NCBI RefSeq assembly: GCF_019976755.1
Contig: NZ_AP023443.1
Location: forward strand, 186,001 to 250,000
Source: Nostoc sp. MS1
GTDB lineage: Bacteria > Cyanobacteriota > Cyanobacteriia > Cyanobacteriales > Nostocaceae
DNA: 64,000 nucleotides
Direction of reading: 5' to 3'
The notes beneath the pieces are model-generated. The model was not told the origin of the DNA and searched no databases. It saw nothing but the letters and a program-made list of their open reading frames with translations. Within the stretch, counting starts at the first letter, position 1. Every line of letters begins with the position of its first letter. A program made the translations under genes and the position numbers. Below are positions 17,165 to 26,607 of this stretch, piece after piece.

Positions 17165-18277
17165 TTATGAGCATTGAGCTTTGAGTTTACCAATTAGAGA
17201 ATTAAGATTAATCTGAGTAGGCCAACCTTGAGGAAGATTTGCAGAATTATATCCTCGGTCTTTTAAACCTTGAATAAACTGATTGCGGATATATGTAGTA
17301 TCAAAAGTCCCCAACCCATCAAAATAAACATCAGTTAAGTGAGCAGGATCTAGAGCCATTTCACCTTTATATACTGCACCGTCATTAGAATCATCCCAAC
17401 CCCAAGGCGCATTAGCAGAATTGTTACTGCAAGTAGGTGTGCCAGCACCACAACTACCGCTAGAATCTCCCTTAAAAGTTCCCCAACTTGCAAAAGTCGA
17501 GGCAGAAGAACTTGATAAAGAAGCTTCATTTAATTGATGTTGCCACATTCCATTAGTAGCAAAAATATCAGTTAATCTATACTGTACAAATCTGTCATTT
17601 CCCGATTCAGGAAGTTCTGCGGTAGTCTGTGAAGGATAATAAATAATTCCATCTTCACTGCTAGCACCTTGAAAATTTCCAGCATAGGGCAATGCTTTTA
17701 GTCCATGACCTTTAGCTTCTTGAGATGTTAATGGATGTAGTGAACCACTGTAACTATTCATCGTCAGTGTGCCATCAATAGTTTCTGCACCATTTCGTAA
17801 AGGACTACCAGTTGGAGTGAAGGAGTAGAAATCCGTATGAAATACACTAACAATACCTTCTAATTTCCCAAAAGCTGAACCATCCTTGCGGACAATTGCT
17901 AGTAAACCCTCTAAATCATTTTCATGTTCTTGATCAAACGGAGTATCAGTCCAGTCTTGAGGATGAAAAAAAGAATACGTAATAAACCAATGGGTACAAG
18001 TTTCAGCTACAGAATAGTAAGCATGGGCAGACAGAGGATATAGGTATAGATTATCCCAGTTATTTATTCCACGCCAATCGTTATCATAATCAAATCGCGT
18101 AATATAGTCTCCACTATACTTAGTGCTATCTGTATCTTGATAGTGAATAGGTGCATGATATGAAGCTAAGGCCAAATCATTAGCAGATTGAGCAATTACT
18201 TTTGTGTCTGTAAAAATGCCAACTACTATTGCTACTAGCAGTCCGAAAACAGCAAGAAGAATTTTTCTGAAACTCAT
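17165..18277 (-). CDS. secreted protein, possibly Vps62/NPP1-like
   Basis: A 370-residue exported protein with a signal peptide (MSFRKILLAVFGLLVAIVVGIF...AQS). The mature part is Trp/Tyr/His-rich. It contains HWFITYSFFHPQDW and HENDLEGLLAIV, followed by VSVFHTDFYSF and FVQYRLTDIF. The His/Glu/Asp cluster near HENDLEG resembles the metal-binding core of Vps62/NPP1-like proteins, but I am not certain of the assignment. A Cys-rich region near 265-280 (CGAGTPTC) may form a disulfide. It stands alone on the minus strand. A role outside the cell is likely. Confidence 0.6.
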   Translation of the reverse strand: MSFRKILLAVFGLLVAIVVGIFTDTKVIAQSANDLALASYHAPIHYQDTDSTKYSGDYITRFDYDNDWRGINNWDNLYLYPLSAHAYYSVAETCTHWFITYSFFHPQDWTDTPFDQEHENDLEGLLAIVRKDGSAFGKLEGIVSVFHTDFYSFTPTGSPLRNGAETIDGTLTMNSYSGSLHPLTSQEAKGHGLKALPYAGNFQGASSEDGIIYYPSQTTAELPESGNDRFVQYRLTDIFATNGMWQHQLNEASLSSSSASTFASWGTFKGDSSGSCGAGTPTCSNNSANAPWGWDDSNDGAVYKGEMALDPAHLTDVYFDGLGTFDTTYIRNQFIQGLKDRGYNSANLPQGWPTQINLNSLIGKLKAQCS

Positions 18278-18748
18278 TGAGTCTACCTTTGCTCATAAAT
18301 AAGCTTCAGCATAAAAGCCAATATTTAAGAATTGGTAATGACTCAGCTTATTTGGTAGCGATTACAAAGTTAAGATTTATGTTGATACTTAATTGATTGC
18401 GATCGCTAACAGAGATTTAAAGTAATCGCTTTGTTCCTGCTCAGTTGGCTACTTGAGTCTGTTCCATTATCGTCTGCACGGCATCTTTGAAAATATGATG
18501 AGATGGTATTTACTTCAAGAAGCGACAAGCGAGCTAAAGTTCTTGCTGTATAAAGCCCAACCCTCAGTTGTCCGTCCAAGTGCTGACGTACAACTGAAGT
18601 CATGGGCGGCAACTACTTGCACTAACAGCCACTTTTATCTTTAACCCTCTTGTACCAAATGCAGAGAACCCCATTGCTCTCATTTTCAGAATCAAGCTTT
18701 GATAATTGTTTTCCAAAAGTGATACAAGCGGGTTAAGTACCAACATTT
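18278..18748. other. non-coding stretch, 471 bp
   Basis: I see no supported gene here. Overlapping frames of about 60-70 codons occur on both strands between 18406 and 18644, without ribosome sites or recognisable domains. A HIP1 octamer lies near 18399. Confidence 0.4.
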
Positions 18749-19120
18749 TTAGTTGAGTCTACAACTTGTAGTAAGTTCTACATTTAAGAAAGTTCCTGAG
18801 CGGGGTGTAATTGAACGCAATTGCTGGACAAAAGCATTAAATCTGGCATCAGTTATGCCGAAGCCAGCTTCAGCACAAGCAGACAAACCTCCTTCGATGG
18901 GAATAGGAGAACCATTTCTAGGACTATAGACAATGAATTTATCAACAGTACCAGTACCAACTGCAAACCCGATTACTTGGCGAACTGTTCGTAAGGCGGC
19001 ATTATCTAATGCACCACCAATACTACCAATACTGACATTAACCGCACGACTTTCAGCTAAGGCCGGCGCACTCATCGACAATATTGCTCCGACAATCATC
19101 AAACTGCTAAACTTCTTCAT
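18749..19120 (-). CDS. small exported hypothetical protein, 123 aa
   Basis: The product has a clear signal peptide (MKKFSSLMIVGAILSMSAPALA) with an Ala-x-Ala cleavage site, so it is periplasmic or secreted. The mature 100 residues contain VGTGTVDKFIVYSPRNG and a pair of conserved-looking Cys residues (SACAEAGF and TTSCRLN) that could form a disulfide. I recognise the style as a small cyanobacterial exported protein of unknown role but have no family name. The gene stands alone. Confidence 0.7.
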   Translation of the reverse strand: MKKFSSLMIVGAILSMSAPALAESRAVNVSIGSIGGALDNAALRTVRQVIGFAVGTGTVDKFIVYSPRNGSPIPIEGGLSACAEAGFGITDARFNAFVQQLRSITPRSGTFLNVELTTSCRLN

Positions 19121-19469
19121 TTTCTCTCTCTAAAAAATTGAAAAACTAATACAGAGCTTTCGTTGCTCACTAGTTAATATGCGAACATTATCTGAAGATG
19201 ATCATTTATTAAAGCAGGGTTTAAGGAACAGCTTTATTGGAAATGAGCGTTTTGAGAGTTAAAGCTATCACTTACGCTTAGGTTTCCTATAACAATCATG
19301 CTGTAAGACTGTCTTAAACGGGCGGGTAATTTAAAGCAGCTATACACTATACTTTAAGCCCAGGCAAGCGCAACTCACAACTCAGAATTATTTAGCAAAT
19401 CCTACCAGAATGAGGAGGTCAAAACCAAATTTTACAAGGCATTCTAGAGTTAAACCTTGAAAATTCCGG
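19121..19469. other. non-coding stretch, 349 bp
   Basis: It lies between divergent genes and probably holds both promoters. No gene, strong hairpin or repeat was found. Confidence 0.4.
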
Positions 19470-19844
19470 ATGCCAAAGATTATGACAATATCTTTGAATC
19501 ACACTATAGTCCCTGCTCATGATAAAGAAGCATCTGCACAGTTTTTTGCACAAATTTTTGGTTTAAATGTTGAGCCTGTCGGTCATTTTGCTGCTGTGCG
19601 CGTTAATGACACACTTACACTAGATTTTGATAACAGAGAAACATTTGAGTCTCACCATTATGCTTTTCATGTCAGCGATGAAGAATTTGATACTATCTTT
19701 GCCAGAATCAAACAAGCTGGTCTGGAGTATAGTAGCGACCCGATGCACCACAATAAAGGAGAAATTAACCATAGGAAAGGAGGACGTGGATTTTATTTTT
19801 ATGACCCAAATGGTCATAACTTGGAACTTTTGACCCGTGATTAA
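19470..19844 (+). CDS. VOC family (glyoxalase/dioxygenase-fold) protein
   Basis: A 124-residue protein of the vicinal oxygen chelate superfamily. It shows the paired beta-alpha-beta modules: LNHTIVPAHDKEASAQFFAQIFG with the first His, HHYAFHVSDEEFDTIFARIKQAG, and the closing FYFYDPNGHNLELLT with the typical DPxGxxxEL and a metal-site Glu. Members include glyoxalases, fosfomycin-resistance enzymes and ring-cleaving dioxygenases, and this one is most like uncharacterised small members. The start may instead be the ATG four codons on (MTISLNHT). It stands alone on the plus strand. Confidence 0.85.
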   Translation: MPKIMTISLNHTIVPAHDKEASAQFFAQIFGLNVEPVGHFAAVRVNDTLTLDFDNRETFESHHYAFHVSDEEFDTIFARIKQAGLEYSSDPMHHNKGEINHRKGGRGFYFYDPNGHNLELLTRD

Positions 19845-20126
19845 TAAAAATTAACTGACTCTACACAAACCTTTTTTAAGACAGCAAACAAATTCAATTG
19901 AGTGATGTCTACAATAATGCTGCACCTACGCTTTCTTTGAAACCCACAGCAATCTTGAGAAAGGAATACCCGGCTGCTTTCTCTTCACAGAAGCAAATTA
20001 TCTATTTTATTACTTTGTTAGCACTCATCAACTGTACAAACTACCAATGCCTAAGACGCGGGAGTGCTTCAACATCACCATACGGCGGTTTCAGTTATAG
20101 CAATATTTACTTAAGAATGAAGACTT

Positions 20127-20537
20127 ATGAAAATATCGGCAATTAGACTCAAACCTAATGAAGATTTAAGACAATCTCTAAAAAACTTTGCCATAGAGCA
20201 AAATATACAAGCAGGATTTATTTTAAGTGGTATCGGCAGTTTAAAACAAGCGGCAATTCGCTTTGCTAATCAAGATAAAAGTACAACCTTTGATGAAAAA
20301 TTTGAAATTTTAGCTCTCAATGGAACTTTATCGAATGAAGGGATACATCTGCACATTGCTCTAGCAGATCAACAAGGTAAGACTATTGGTGGTCATCTTG
20401 TCGATGGATGTATAATCTATACTACTGCGGAAATAGTTATTGGTACTACTCAAGATTTTTGCTTTGGAAGAAGCTTTGATGAGCAAACTGGGTATCAAGA
20501 ATTAGATATTCAATATCTTCCACTAATAGACTCTTGA
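20127..20537 (+). CDS. PPC/DUF296 domain protein
   Basis: A 136-residue protein with the PPC (DUF296) fold, found in plant AT-hook proteins and as a stand-alone bacterial domain. Visible features are RLKPNEDLRQSLKNFA, the ILSGIGSLKQAAIRF strand, LHIALADQQGKTIGGHLVDGC and the conserved GGHL. The function of the bacterial single-domain proteins is unclear, and DNA binding is often assumed from the plant name only. The 3' end overlaps the convergent oxygenase gene by 15 bp. No ribosome site is obvious. Confidence 0.8.
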   Translation: MKISAIRLKPNEDLRQSLKNFAIEQNIQAGFILSGIGSLKQAAIRFANQDKSTTFDEKFEILALNGTLSNEGIHLHIALADQQGKTIGGHLVDGCIIYTTAEIVIGTTQDFCFGRSFDEQTGYQELDIQYLPLIDS

Positions 20538-21113
20538 CTGTTGACGATACATAACATCTGAGCGCAAAACATACTTTCGTCCTTGAACAACAGTAACACC
20601 TTCATGCACAAGCTCATGAACAAAGCATAAAGCCATACCTATGACTGGAACCACACTAATATTAGGTAATTCTTCATGGTATCGAGGTGAAAGATGAAAA
20701 CGAGTTTCACCACCCTCAAAACCTTCATTTAGGTAAATCATGAAAGTTAACAGACTTTCCTCCCCATTCGGTCGCCGATAAGAACCGTCATGATGTATTG
20801 CAAATCTCTGTCCTGGGTCATAACGATAAAAACGAAAACGCTCATTCAATCCTACTGCTTGCCACCTGCCAATTGTTTTAGGAATATAATCTGACACACG
20901 CTGCCATAAGTCAAAAGCTCGTTGGTGATCATCAAGAATAACTCGCTCATTATTACGGATATCACGACGCATTTGGAACCCTCGAATCGTATTGATTGGA
21001 GCTTCTGTATAACCAATACTTTCAGTCAAATTAATATACTCAGCACACTCTTGTGGACAGAGAATATTGTCTAAAGTAAAAATTTCATTGTTCAGTAAAT
21101 TTTTCTTGCTCAT
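20523..21113 (-). CDS. 2OG-Fe(II) oxygenase (prolyl 4-hydroxylase-like)
   Basis: The 196-residue protein is a 2-oxoglutarate/Fe(II) dioxygenase of the prolyl 4-hydroxylase type. The metal triad is visible: His107 and Asp109 in FAIHHDG, and His170 in LVHEG. The 2-oxoglutarate-binding basic residue is in GRKYVLRSDVMY near 178-184. LLTFMIYLNEGFEGGETRF is the usual central strand. It probably hydroxylates a protein or small peptide side chain, with the substrate unknown. It is a single gene on the minus strand, upstream of the acetyltransferase gene in the same direction but separated by 60 bp. Confidence 0.87.
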   Translation of the reverse strand: MSKKNLLNNEIFTLDNILCPQECAEYINLTESIGYTEAPINTIRGFQMRRDIRNNERVILDDHQRAFDLWQRVSDYIPKTIGRWQAVGLNERFRFYRYDPGQRFAIHHDGSYRRPNGEESLLTFMIYLNEGFEGGETRFHLSPRYHEELPNISVVPVIGMALCFVHELVHEGVTVVQGRKYVLRSDVMYRQQSRVY

Positions 21114-21173
21114 GGTTACAGCATTTTGTAAACAAGTTTAGAAGCAATGACTGATTGGTAAAATAATACTTAG

Positions 21174-22037
21174 CTAACCAACCTCTAGGCAAGTCACAGC
21201 AAATACACGATTTATAGGCAAGTTAGGAATTTCTTTGTTGTACATCCGAGCAACTTCGGAGACTGGCTTCATCCCGTAACGTTGAGCCAGCCTTATTGCT
21301 TCTAAATTAGCATCTGGCACATCAACAAACACCAAAGCATCACCACCAAAAGCAAGCAAGGCGAGTAAGAGTTGCTCGGCTATTTGTTCATTGTCAGCAT
21401 TCAATGGCCCAATCCGCAAACCTGTGTGACTTTGGCGGATGACTCCATAACCTACAATTTGCCCATCTCTAACAACTGCATATGCAGCACTGTTTGGTTG
21501 CTTTATCCAAAGTCTTAGAAACTGTTCGCGCTCTGCCGGAAAAAGCTTCTGCTCATAAGCAACTAACTGATCAAACGGCACAGTTTTCAGTTCTACAATG
21601 CCGTCCGGCCCAATGCCACCGCCTACAACTTGATAACGAATATGACGGTAGGCAATTTGAAAACCAGATTTTTTGTAGTTCTCCTGTTGAGCAATTACTC
21701 CATCTAAACTAATGTTACGCTCACTACCAAGGTATGCCATTGCTCTCCTCCACATCTTTATGCCAAAACCTCGCCCCCGAAACTGCTCTTTGACAATATA
21801 AAAACCAATAACAGCAAAGTGTTGAGAGTAAGCAACAGCAGAAATACTTGCTACAAGTTCATCATTTAATTCCCCCACGAAAAAACCGCATTGGTCAGCT
21901 TGGTAAAAACATTCAGCGTCATAAATTCCTGGATTCCAGCCTTCAATCGCTGCCCAATCAATTACCACATCTAATTCTGACCTCTTCATTGGTCGAATGG
22001 TAAAATTGTCCATTGTCATCGGTGTTATTGCAGTCAT
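21174..22037 (-). CDS. GNAT family N-acetyltransferase (double-domain type)
   Basis: A 287-residue acetyltransferase. The N-terminal GNAT domain (about 10-140) has the acetyl-CoA loop FRGRGFGIKMWRRAM. The C-terminal half is the second GNAT-like domain seen in the YitH/HolE-type family, with YAVVRDGQIVGYGVIRQS and ANLEAIRLAQRYGM. Such proteins transfer an acetyl group to a small molecule or peptide. The next in-frame ATG (MTMDNFTIRPM) is an alternative start. It may share a transcript with the oxygenase gene downstream. Confidence 0.85.
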   Translation of the reverse strand: MTAITPMTMDNFTIRPMKRSELDVVIDWAAIEGWNPGIYDAECFYQADQCGFFVGELNDELVASISAVAYSQHFAVIGFYIVKEQFRGRGFGIKMWRRAMAYLGSERNISLDGVIAQQENYKKSGFQIAYRHIRYQVVGGGIGPDGIVELKTVPFDQLVAYEQKLFPAEREQFLRLWIKQPNSAAYAVVRDGQIVGYGVIRQSHTGLRIGPLNADNEQIAEQLLLALLAFGGDALVFVDVPDANLEAIRLAQRYGMKPVSEVARMYNKEIPNLPINRVFAVTCLEVG

Positions 22038-22120
22038 AACATTTTTCTACTTTTATTAACTTATCGCCCACAATCTCAAGATAAGCTAGTTGTAGCTAAT
22101 TTCTTACTTCTTAAACAAGT

Positions 22121-22390
22121 GAACACCGTCTGCTGACTGGTGCAGCTTTAAGAAAAACAAGCGCGGGCTGGGATTTTGCATCTGTTGCTGCATTAGAAGA
22201 TTTTATCTGGGATAATCTACAACAGTTGCTAGGGTTTACCCCACTCAAGCGACAGTATATAGTTAAAAACGAAGTCTGCGATATACTAGCCCTGGATGAG
22301 CAACAGCAGTTAGTCATCTTAGAATTAAAAATGCTGAGGATGGGCAAATGCGGCTGGCTTCAATCCAGTAACCAATGTCAGGTAGGCTAG
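22121..22390 (+). pseudogene. remnant of a NucS/DUF91-like nuclease gene
   Basis: A frame from just after a TAA (22112-22114) to a TAG at 22388-22390 has no start codon. It reads WDFASVAALEDFIWDNL, LLGFTPLKRQYIV and CDILALDEQQQLVILELK. The last piece carries the D...ExK residues of a PD-(D/E)XK nuclease as in cyanobacterial NucS/DUF91-like proteins. After LELKMLR the sequence departs from the family. Both ends are therefore missing and it is a decayed fragment. Confidence 0.65.
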
Positions 22391-22858
22391 TAATTATCCT
22401 CGGCTGCTCAATATAATCTGGGCGATCGCTCTTAAAGCGGGGCGGAGCATCGTCGCATATATCCTCGCCTGATCCTCAGATTTCCAAATCAACACCACAT
22501 CACCAACTTGCTAGATGTGATTGCTTCTCTTAATAATAATTAAAGTCATTGAATATTTATATATATTTCTATCAATTTCTGATAATACTTGTTTGCTTAT
22601 AGTTTAATTAAACCAAGTAAGGAAAAATCTAAGCTTTTCCGTACAAGCCATACAAGTGATACATAACTAGATGTTTAATCTCATGATTTGATTTTAAGTA
22701 AATCATGAATCTTTCGTCTTGGATTTCAGCCATTAATCCAACTTACCCATAAATTTATCAAAGTCTTAGGATTAAGAAGTTTTGCCTTTTATTTAATGAG
22801 AGTAATTAAAGCCAAAACCTCTTCCTTAAACATAATATATTTCCGGAGGCAACCAACC
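22391..22858. other. non-coding stretch, 468 bp
   Basis: It follows the nuclease remnant and is AT-rich toward the small membrane-protein gene. A HIP1 octamer lies near 22422. No gene or strong repeat was found. Confidence 0.4.
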
Positions 22859-23014
22859 ATGCGAAATATAGATTTTAAACCCTTAACTGAAGAAGATCGC
22901 AAGAGAAATGAATATCTGGACAAACTCAATCATGCTCCCTACCCCACAATCTTCTTGATCATATTTGGGATCTTCTTACTATTTACTATCGGTGTTTTAT
23001 TGAGCGCTTTTTAA
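22859..23014 (+). CDS. small single-pass membrane protein, 51 aa
   Basis: The ATG at 22859 is preceded by CCGGAGG about ten bases upstream, which favours it over an earlier ATG at 22796. The product is a charged N-terminus (MRNIDFKPLTEEDRKRNEYL) followed by one hydrophobic helix (PTIFLIIFGIFLLFTIGVLL), so a small protein with its N-terminus probably in the cytosol. Family and role are not known. It is convergent with the RNA-binding protein gene, with a shared hairpin between them. Confidence 0.6.
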   Translation: MRNIDFKPLTEEDRKRNEYLDKLNHAPYPTIFLIIFGIFLLFTIGVLLSAF

Positions 23015-23022
23015 CTCAAAAA

Positions 23023-23046
23023 GGCTCAAGTAGAAATACTTGAGCC
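23023..23046 (-). terminator. intrinsic terminator for the RNA-binding protein gene
   Basis: GGCTCAAGTA and TACTTGAGCC form a perfect 10-bp stem with a GAAA loop. Read on the minus strand the stem is followed by TTTTT. It lies 65 bp after the rbp stop codon and 8 bp after the convergent small gene, so it may serve both. Confidence 0.75.
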
Positions 23047-23110
23047 TCAACTACATGAAATTAATTTGTTGAAAAAAGCAAATTAGCTCAAATAGCCCAA
23101 AGAGTGAACC

Positions 23111-23410
23111 TTAGTAACGGCTACGTCCACCATAGTTACCTTGATTGCCACCAAATGAACTTCTATTTTCTCTGGGTTTAGCTTTGTTTACTTTCAAGTC
23201 TCGTCCCATCCACTCTGCACCATCGAGAGCCTCAATAGCTGCTGTTTCTTCAGCATCCGAAGCCATTTCCACAAAACCGAAACCAGGTAGTTGTCCTGTT
23301 TCGCGGTCAGTAGGTAACTGAACACGCTTGACAGAACCATATTCTGCGAAAATACCAGTCAAGGTGTCTTGGGTAACTTCGTAAGAGAGGTTGCCTATAT
23401 AAACTGACAT
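23111..23410 (-). CDS. RRM-type RNA-binding protein (cyanobacterial Rbp)
   Basis: A 99-residue single-RRM protein with RNP2 VYIGNL at residues 3-8, RNP1-like LPGFGFVEM at 41-49, and a short Gly-rich tail (GGNQGNYGGRSRY). This is the cyanobacterial Rbp layout; several members are induced by cold and help RNA stability or membrane targeting of mRNA. The 5' untranslated region upstream is long and AT-rich, as expected if expression is controlled after transcription, but no specific element could be identified. A strong terminator follows. Confidence 0.92.
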   Translation of the reverse strand: MSVYIGNLSYEVTQDTLTGIFAEYGSVKRVQLPTDRETGQLPGFGFVEMASDAEETAAIEALDGAEWMGRDLKVNKAKPRENRSSFGGNQGNYGGRSRY

Positions 23411-23886
23411 AGATTGTCTCCGAATTTATAAATGTGTAGAGATTTAAGTTTCAGAGAAAAGTTTGTAAATACCAAAAACAAAAAGTCTGTCAATACTCAA
23501 TTTAACGTTTTACCATTTTTCTTTTCCTAAGTTAATATTTCGGACAAGTCTACTGGTACAACATGGAAGAGTGCCTTAAATAACCTGAGATTAATCATTC
23601 AACCATATATTTTTTACTGTTTGATTCAACCTTGGCTCACAGTGTTTCACATTCCTGGTATGAAACGCTGTTTTCTAAAATTAATCGATTTTATGAATGA
23701 TTTTCGCGCTTCTCCAGTCAGTTTCCTTGTTGCTAGTTGAATCTCTTATTGTTTTTTTTCTTCTAAAGTAAAAAAGAGGGATAAGGCTTTTTGGGCAGGT
23801 TTATAACCAAAAGCCTACCGCTCGATGCTTCAAACTCCCAAAAAGTAGCTAGCTTGACTAAATTGTGTTAACATCAATCAAGAAAA
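23411..23886. other. divergent intergenic stretch, 476 bp
   Basis: It separates the rbp gene and the sensor kinase gene. Near its right end AGGCTTTTTGG (from 23784) and ACCAAAAGCCT (to 23816) form an imperfect hairpin. A second weaker hairpin with AGTGTTTCA and TGAAACGCT lies near 23640-23670. No supported gene is present. Confidence 0.45.
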
Positions 23887-23895
23887 GATGCAGAA

Positions 23896-26607
23896 ATGGG
23901 CAGAACGCGCCCCATGAATTATCCATGTAAATTTCATCTATTCGAGGCAGAAAAAGCGCGAGTCTTAGGGCAATTTTTTGAGGCTGAAGAGTTTTATGAG
24001 CGAGCGATCGCGGAGGCTGCTGAAAATGAGTGTATCCAGGAAGAAGCACTCGCCTATGAATTAGCGGCTAAACATTATCTGGCGCGAGGGCGGTCAAAAA
24101 TTGCTCAAACTTACATGAAAGAGGCACACTATTGCTACGATCGCTGGGGCGCAACCGCTAAAGTTAAAGATTTAGAAAAACGCTATCCACAACTCCTCAA
24201 CACCAACCTAGTTCGGCAATCACATTCAATCGTGACTGATGAAACGATCCGTCATCCAACTGCGGCGATCGATTTGGCTGCGGCGATGAAAGCGGCTCAA
24301 GCCATCTCAGAAATGATTCATCTCGATCAATTAACTGCAACATTGATGCAGGTGGTGATAAAAAATGCAGGAGCCGAAACTGGCGCTCTGGTTCTCCTGG
24401 AAGATGATCGGCTCACTGTTGTGGCTCAGTGCAGTGGGAGTAGACAGTGTAACCTAGAAAAGATCGCTGTTGCTGACTGTGCAACAATTCCTGTCTCCGT
24501 CATCCAATCAGTAGAACGCACATCTGAAACTCTGGTGCTTGATGATGCAATCAGCGAATCGTCTTTTTCAACTGATCCTTATATTCAACATCAACAGACG
24601 CGATCGCTCCTGTGTATGCCCATTCTCAAGCAAAATCATCTGATGGGCATACTTTATCTGGAGAACAATTTCAGTACCGGAGTGTTTACTAGCGATCGCT
24701 TGCAAGTCCTTAAACTGTTGATTGCTCAGGCAGCAATTTCACTGGAGAATGCTCGGTTATATGAACGATTATCGGATTATTCCAAAACACTGGAAAGGAA
24801 GGTAGAAGAGCAAACTCAAGCTTTGCAGCAGGAGATCGCGGAACGTCAACAAACCGAAGCCGCATTGAGACAAAGTGAAGCGAACTACCGCAACCTGCTA
24901 CAAACCGCAAATTCCGTTATCATTCGCTATGATCCGCAAGGACGGATTCACTACATTAACGATTATGGGGTAAAGCTTCTTGGCTATGAAGAACATCAGA
25001 TTTTAGGGCGAACCTTATTTGAAACAATCATTCCAGACATCGAAATCTCTGGACGCGATGTCAAACCCTTTGTCCATGATTTACTTCGTAATCCTCAATC
25101 GTACCCGCAAGGCGAGGGTGAAAACTTGTGTCGAGACGGTCGGCGAGTTTGGGTTGTTTGGTCAAATCAAGCCATCTTCAATGAACAGGGAGATGTCATT
25201 GAAATTTTATCAGTTGGCAATGACACCACCCAGCGTAGACAAGCAGAAGAGGCATTACAACGCAGTGAAGCCAAGTTCCGAGCTATCTTTGAAAACTCGC
25301 AGGTTGGTATCTACCGCACCCGCACCTGTGATGGATTAATTCTCAATGCCAATCAACGCTTTGCCGATCTGTTTGGTTTTGATTCACCCCAAGAGATGAT
25401 TGGGATTGAACACACTATAGGCTATTGGGTCAATCCCAGTGATCGCCAACAAGGCATTGAGGTGATGAAGCGGGATGGGGAAGTGCGAAGCTTTGAAGCA
25501 CAGATGCGAAAACGAGATGGGACAGTGTTTTGGGGGCTTTTCTCTTCTTATCTGAATGCAGACGATGACTACATCGAAGGGGTGCTTGCGGATATTAGCG
25601 ATCGCAAACAGGCAGAAGTAGCATTACAAGCCTCTGAAGCAGAGCTACGGGCGCTCTTTTCAGCTATTCCCGATCCAATGTATATCTTCAATGGTGAGGG
25701 ACAATTGATCTGTGCAATCAAAGGGAATCCGTCATATGGAGAGTTGCATAGGGAGGAGTATTTTGGTAAAACACTGCATCAAATCTATGCTACAAAACAA
25801 GCTGATGAATTCCTGAGTTACATTCAGCAGGTGCTGAGAACCCAACAAGTACTCACAGTTGAATACAGCCAGTGGATAGCTGAACGAGAAATCTGGTTTT
25901 CAGCGCGCATTGCACCGATTCGGCACGAACAGGTGATTTGGATAGCGCGAGATATTACGCTGCAAAAGCGAGCAGAAGCAGCCTCAATTTTGGAAGAACG
26001 CAACCGCATGGCGCGTGAAATTCACGACACACTCGCTCAGGCGTTTACAGGCATTCTGGCTCAGGTAGGAGCGGCAAAACAGGTGTTAACGGATGATTTA
26101 GAAGCAACTGAGGCACACATAGACCTGATCAAAGAATTGGCGCGAACTGGACTGGTTGAAGCGCGGCGATCGGTAGTAGCGCTCCGTCCTCAGCTTTTGG
26201 AGGAAGGCAGTCTACAGAGCGCTCTACATCGTCTCGTCGCTCAACTCAGAACTGCCGCAATGGATACCACTTTATATTATGAGATTGAGGGTGCAGTATA
26301 TTCTCTGCCGACTGAAGTCGAGAGTAATCTACTGCGGATTGGGCAGGAAGCCTTAACCAATGCGATTAGACACGCCAATGCTGATGAAATTCGAGTGGAG
26401 CTAATCTACGATCGCGATCAGGTTTGCTTGCGCGTGCAAGACAATGGACAGGGCTTTGGAGTTGGAAGTATTCCAGCCTCTGAGGGTTTTGGCTTACTAG
26501 GCATGAGCGAACGGGCAGAGCGCATCGGCGCACAACTCACGATTCGGAGTCAACCTGGAGAAGGAACAGAGATGATTGTTACCGTCGATCAGGAGGCATC
26601 ACAATGA
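23896..26607 (+). CDS. GAF/PAS hybrid sensor histidine kinase (NarL type), N-terminally truncated relative
   Basis: A 903-residue cytosolic sensor kinase. In order it has a helical TPR-like segment (1-100), a GAF domain (about 140-290), a coiled coil, three PAS domains (about 335-450, 455-575 and 580-695), a HisKA_3 dimerisation helix with the phospho-acceptor His near 709 in AREIHDTLAQAF, and an ATPase with NAIRHANADEI and DNGQGFG. The first 100 residues match the segment that joins the AAA-ATPase part to the GAF domain in cyanobacterial trifunctional Ser/Thr-kinase/ATPase/histidine-kinase proteins. Just upstream, KMQKWAERAP reads in another frame and would continue into MNYPCKFHL after one added base. 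The response regulator ATG overlaps this TGA (ATGA). Confidence 0.85.
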   Translation: MGRTRPMNYPCKFHLFEAEKARVLGQFFEAEEFYERAIAEAAENECIQEEALAYELAAKHYLARGRSKIAQTYMKEAHYCYDRWGATAKVKDLEKRYPQLLNTNLVRQSHSIVTDETIRHPTAAIDLAAAMKAAQAISEMIHLDQLTATLMQVVIKNAGAETGALVLLEDDRLTVVAQCSGSRQCNLEKIAVADCATIPVSVIQSVERTSETLVLDDAISESSFSTDPYIQHQQTRSLLCMPILKQNHLMGILYLENNFSTGVFTSDRLQVLKLLIAQAAISLENARLYERLSDYSKTLERKVEEQTQALQQEIAERQQTEAALRQSEANYRNLLQTANSVIIRYDPQGRIHYINDYGVKLLGYEEHQILGRTLFETIIPDIEISGRDVKPFVHDLLRNPQSYPQGEGENLCRDGRRVWVVWSNQAIFNEQGDVIEILSVGNDTTQRRQAEEALQRSEAKFRAIFENSQVGIYRTRTCDGLILNANQRFADLFGFDSPQEMIGIEHTIGYWVNPSDRQQGIEVMKRDGEVRSFEAQMRKRDGTVFWGLFSSYLNADDDYIEGVLADISDRKQAEVALQASEAELRALFSAIPDPMYIFNGEGQLICAIKGNPSYGELHREEYFGKTLHQIYATKQADEFLSYIQQVLRTQQVLTVEYSQWIAEREIWFSARIAPIRHEQVIWIARDITLQKRAEAASILEERNRMAREIHDTLAQAFTGILAQVGAAKQVLTDDLEATEAHIDLIKELARTGLVEARRSVVALRPQLLEEGSLQSALHRLVAQLRTAAMDTTLYYEIEGAVYSLPTEVESNLLRIGQEALTNAIRHANADEIRVELIYDRDQVCLRVQDNGQGFGVGSIPASEGFGLLGMSERAERIGAQLTIRSQPGEGTEMIVTVDQEASQ

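Noticed and set aside
18406..18644. Overlapping frames of 60-70 codons on both strands
   Set aside because: No domain, ribosome site or conservation argument; they may be part of an old gene remnant but I cannot support it.
19898..20146. A plus-strand frame of 82 codons before the PPC gene
   Set aside because: It has a weak start, no ribosome site, no domain, and it overlaps the start of the PPC gene.
25019..25339. A 106-codon frame inside the sensor kinase
   Set aside because: It lies wholly within the PAS-coding region, whose own frame is well supported by PAS and kinase motifs.
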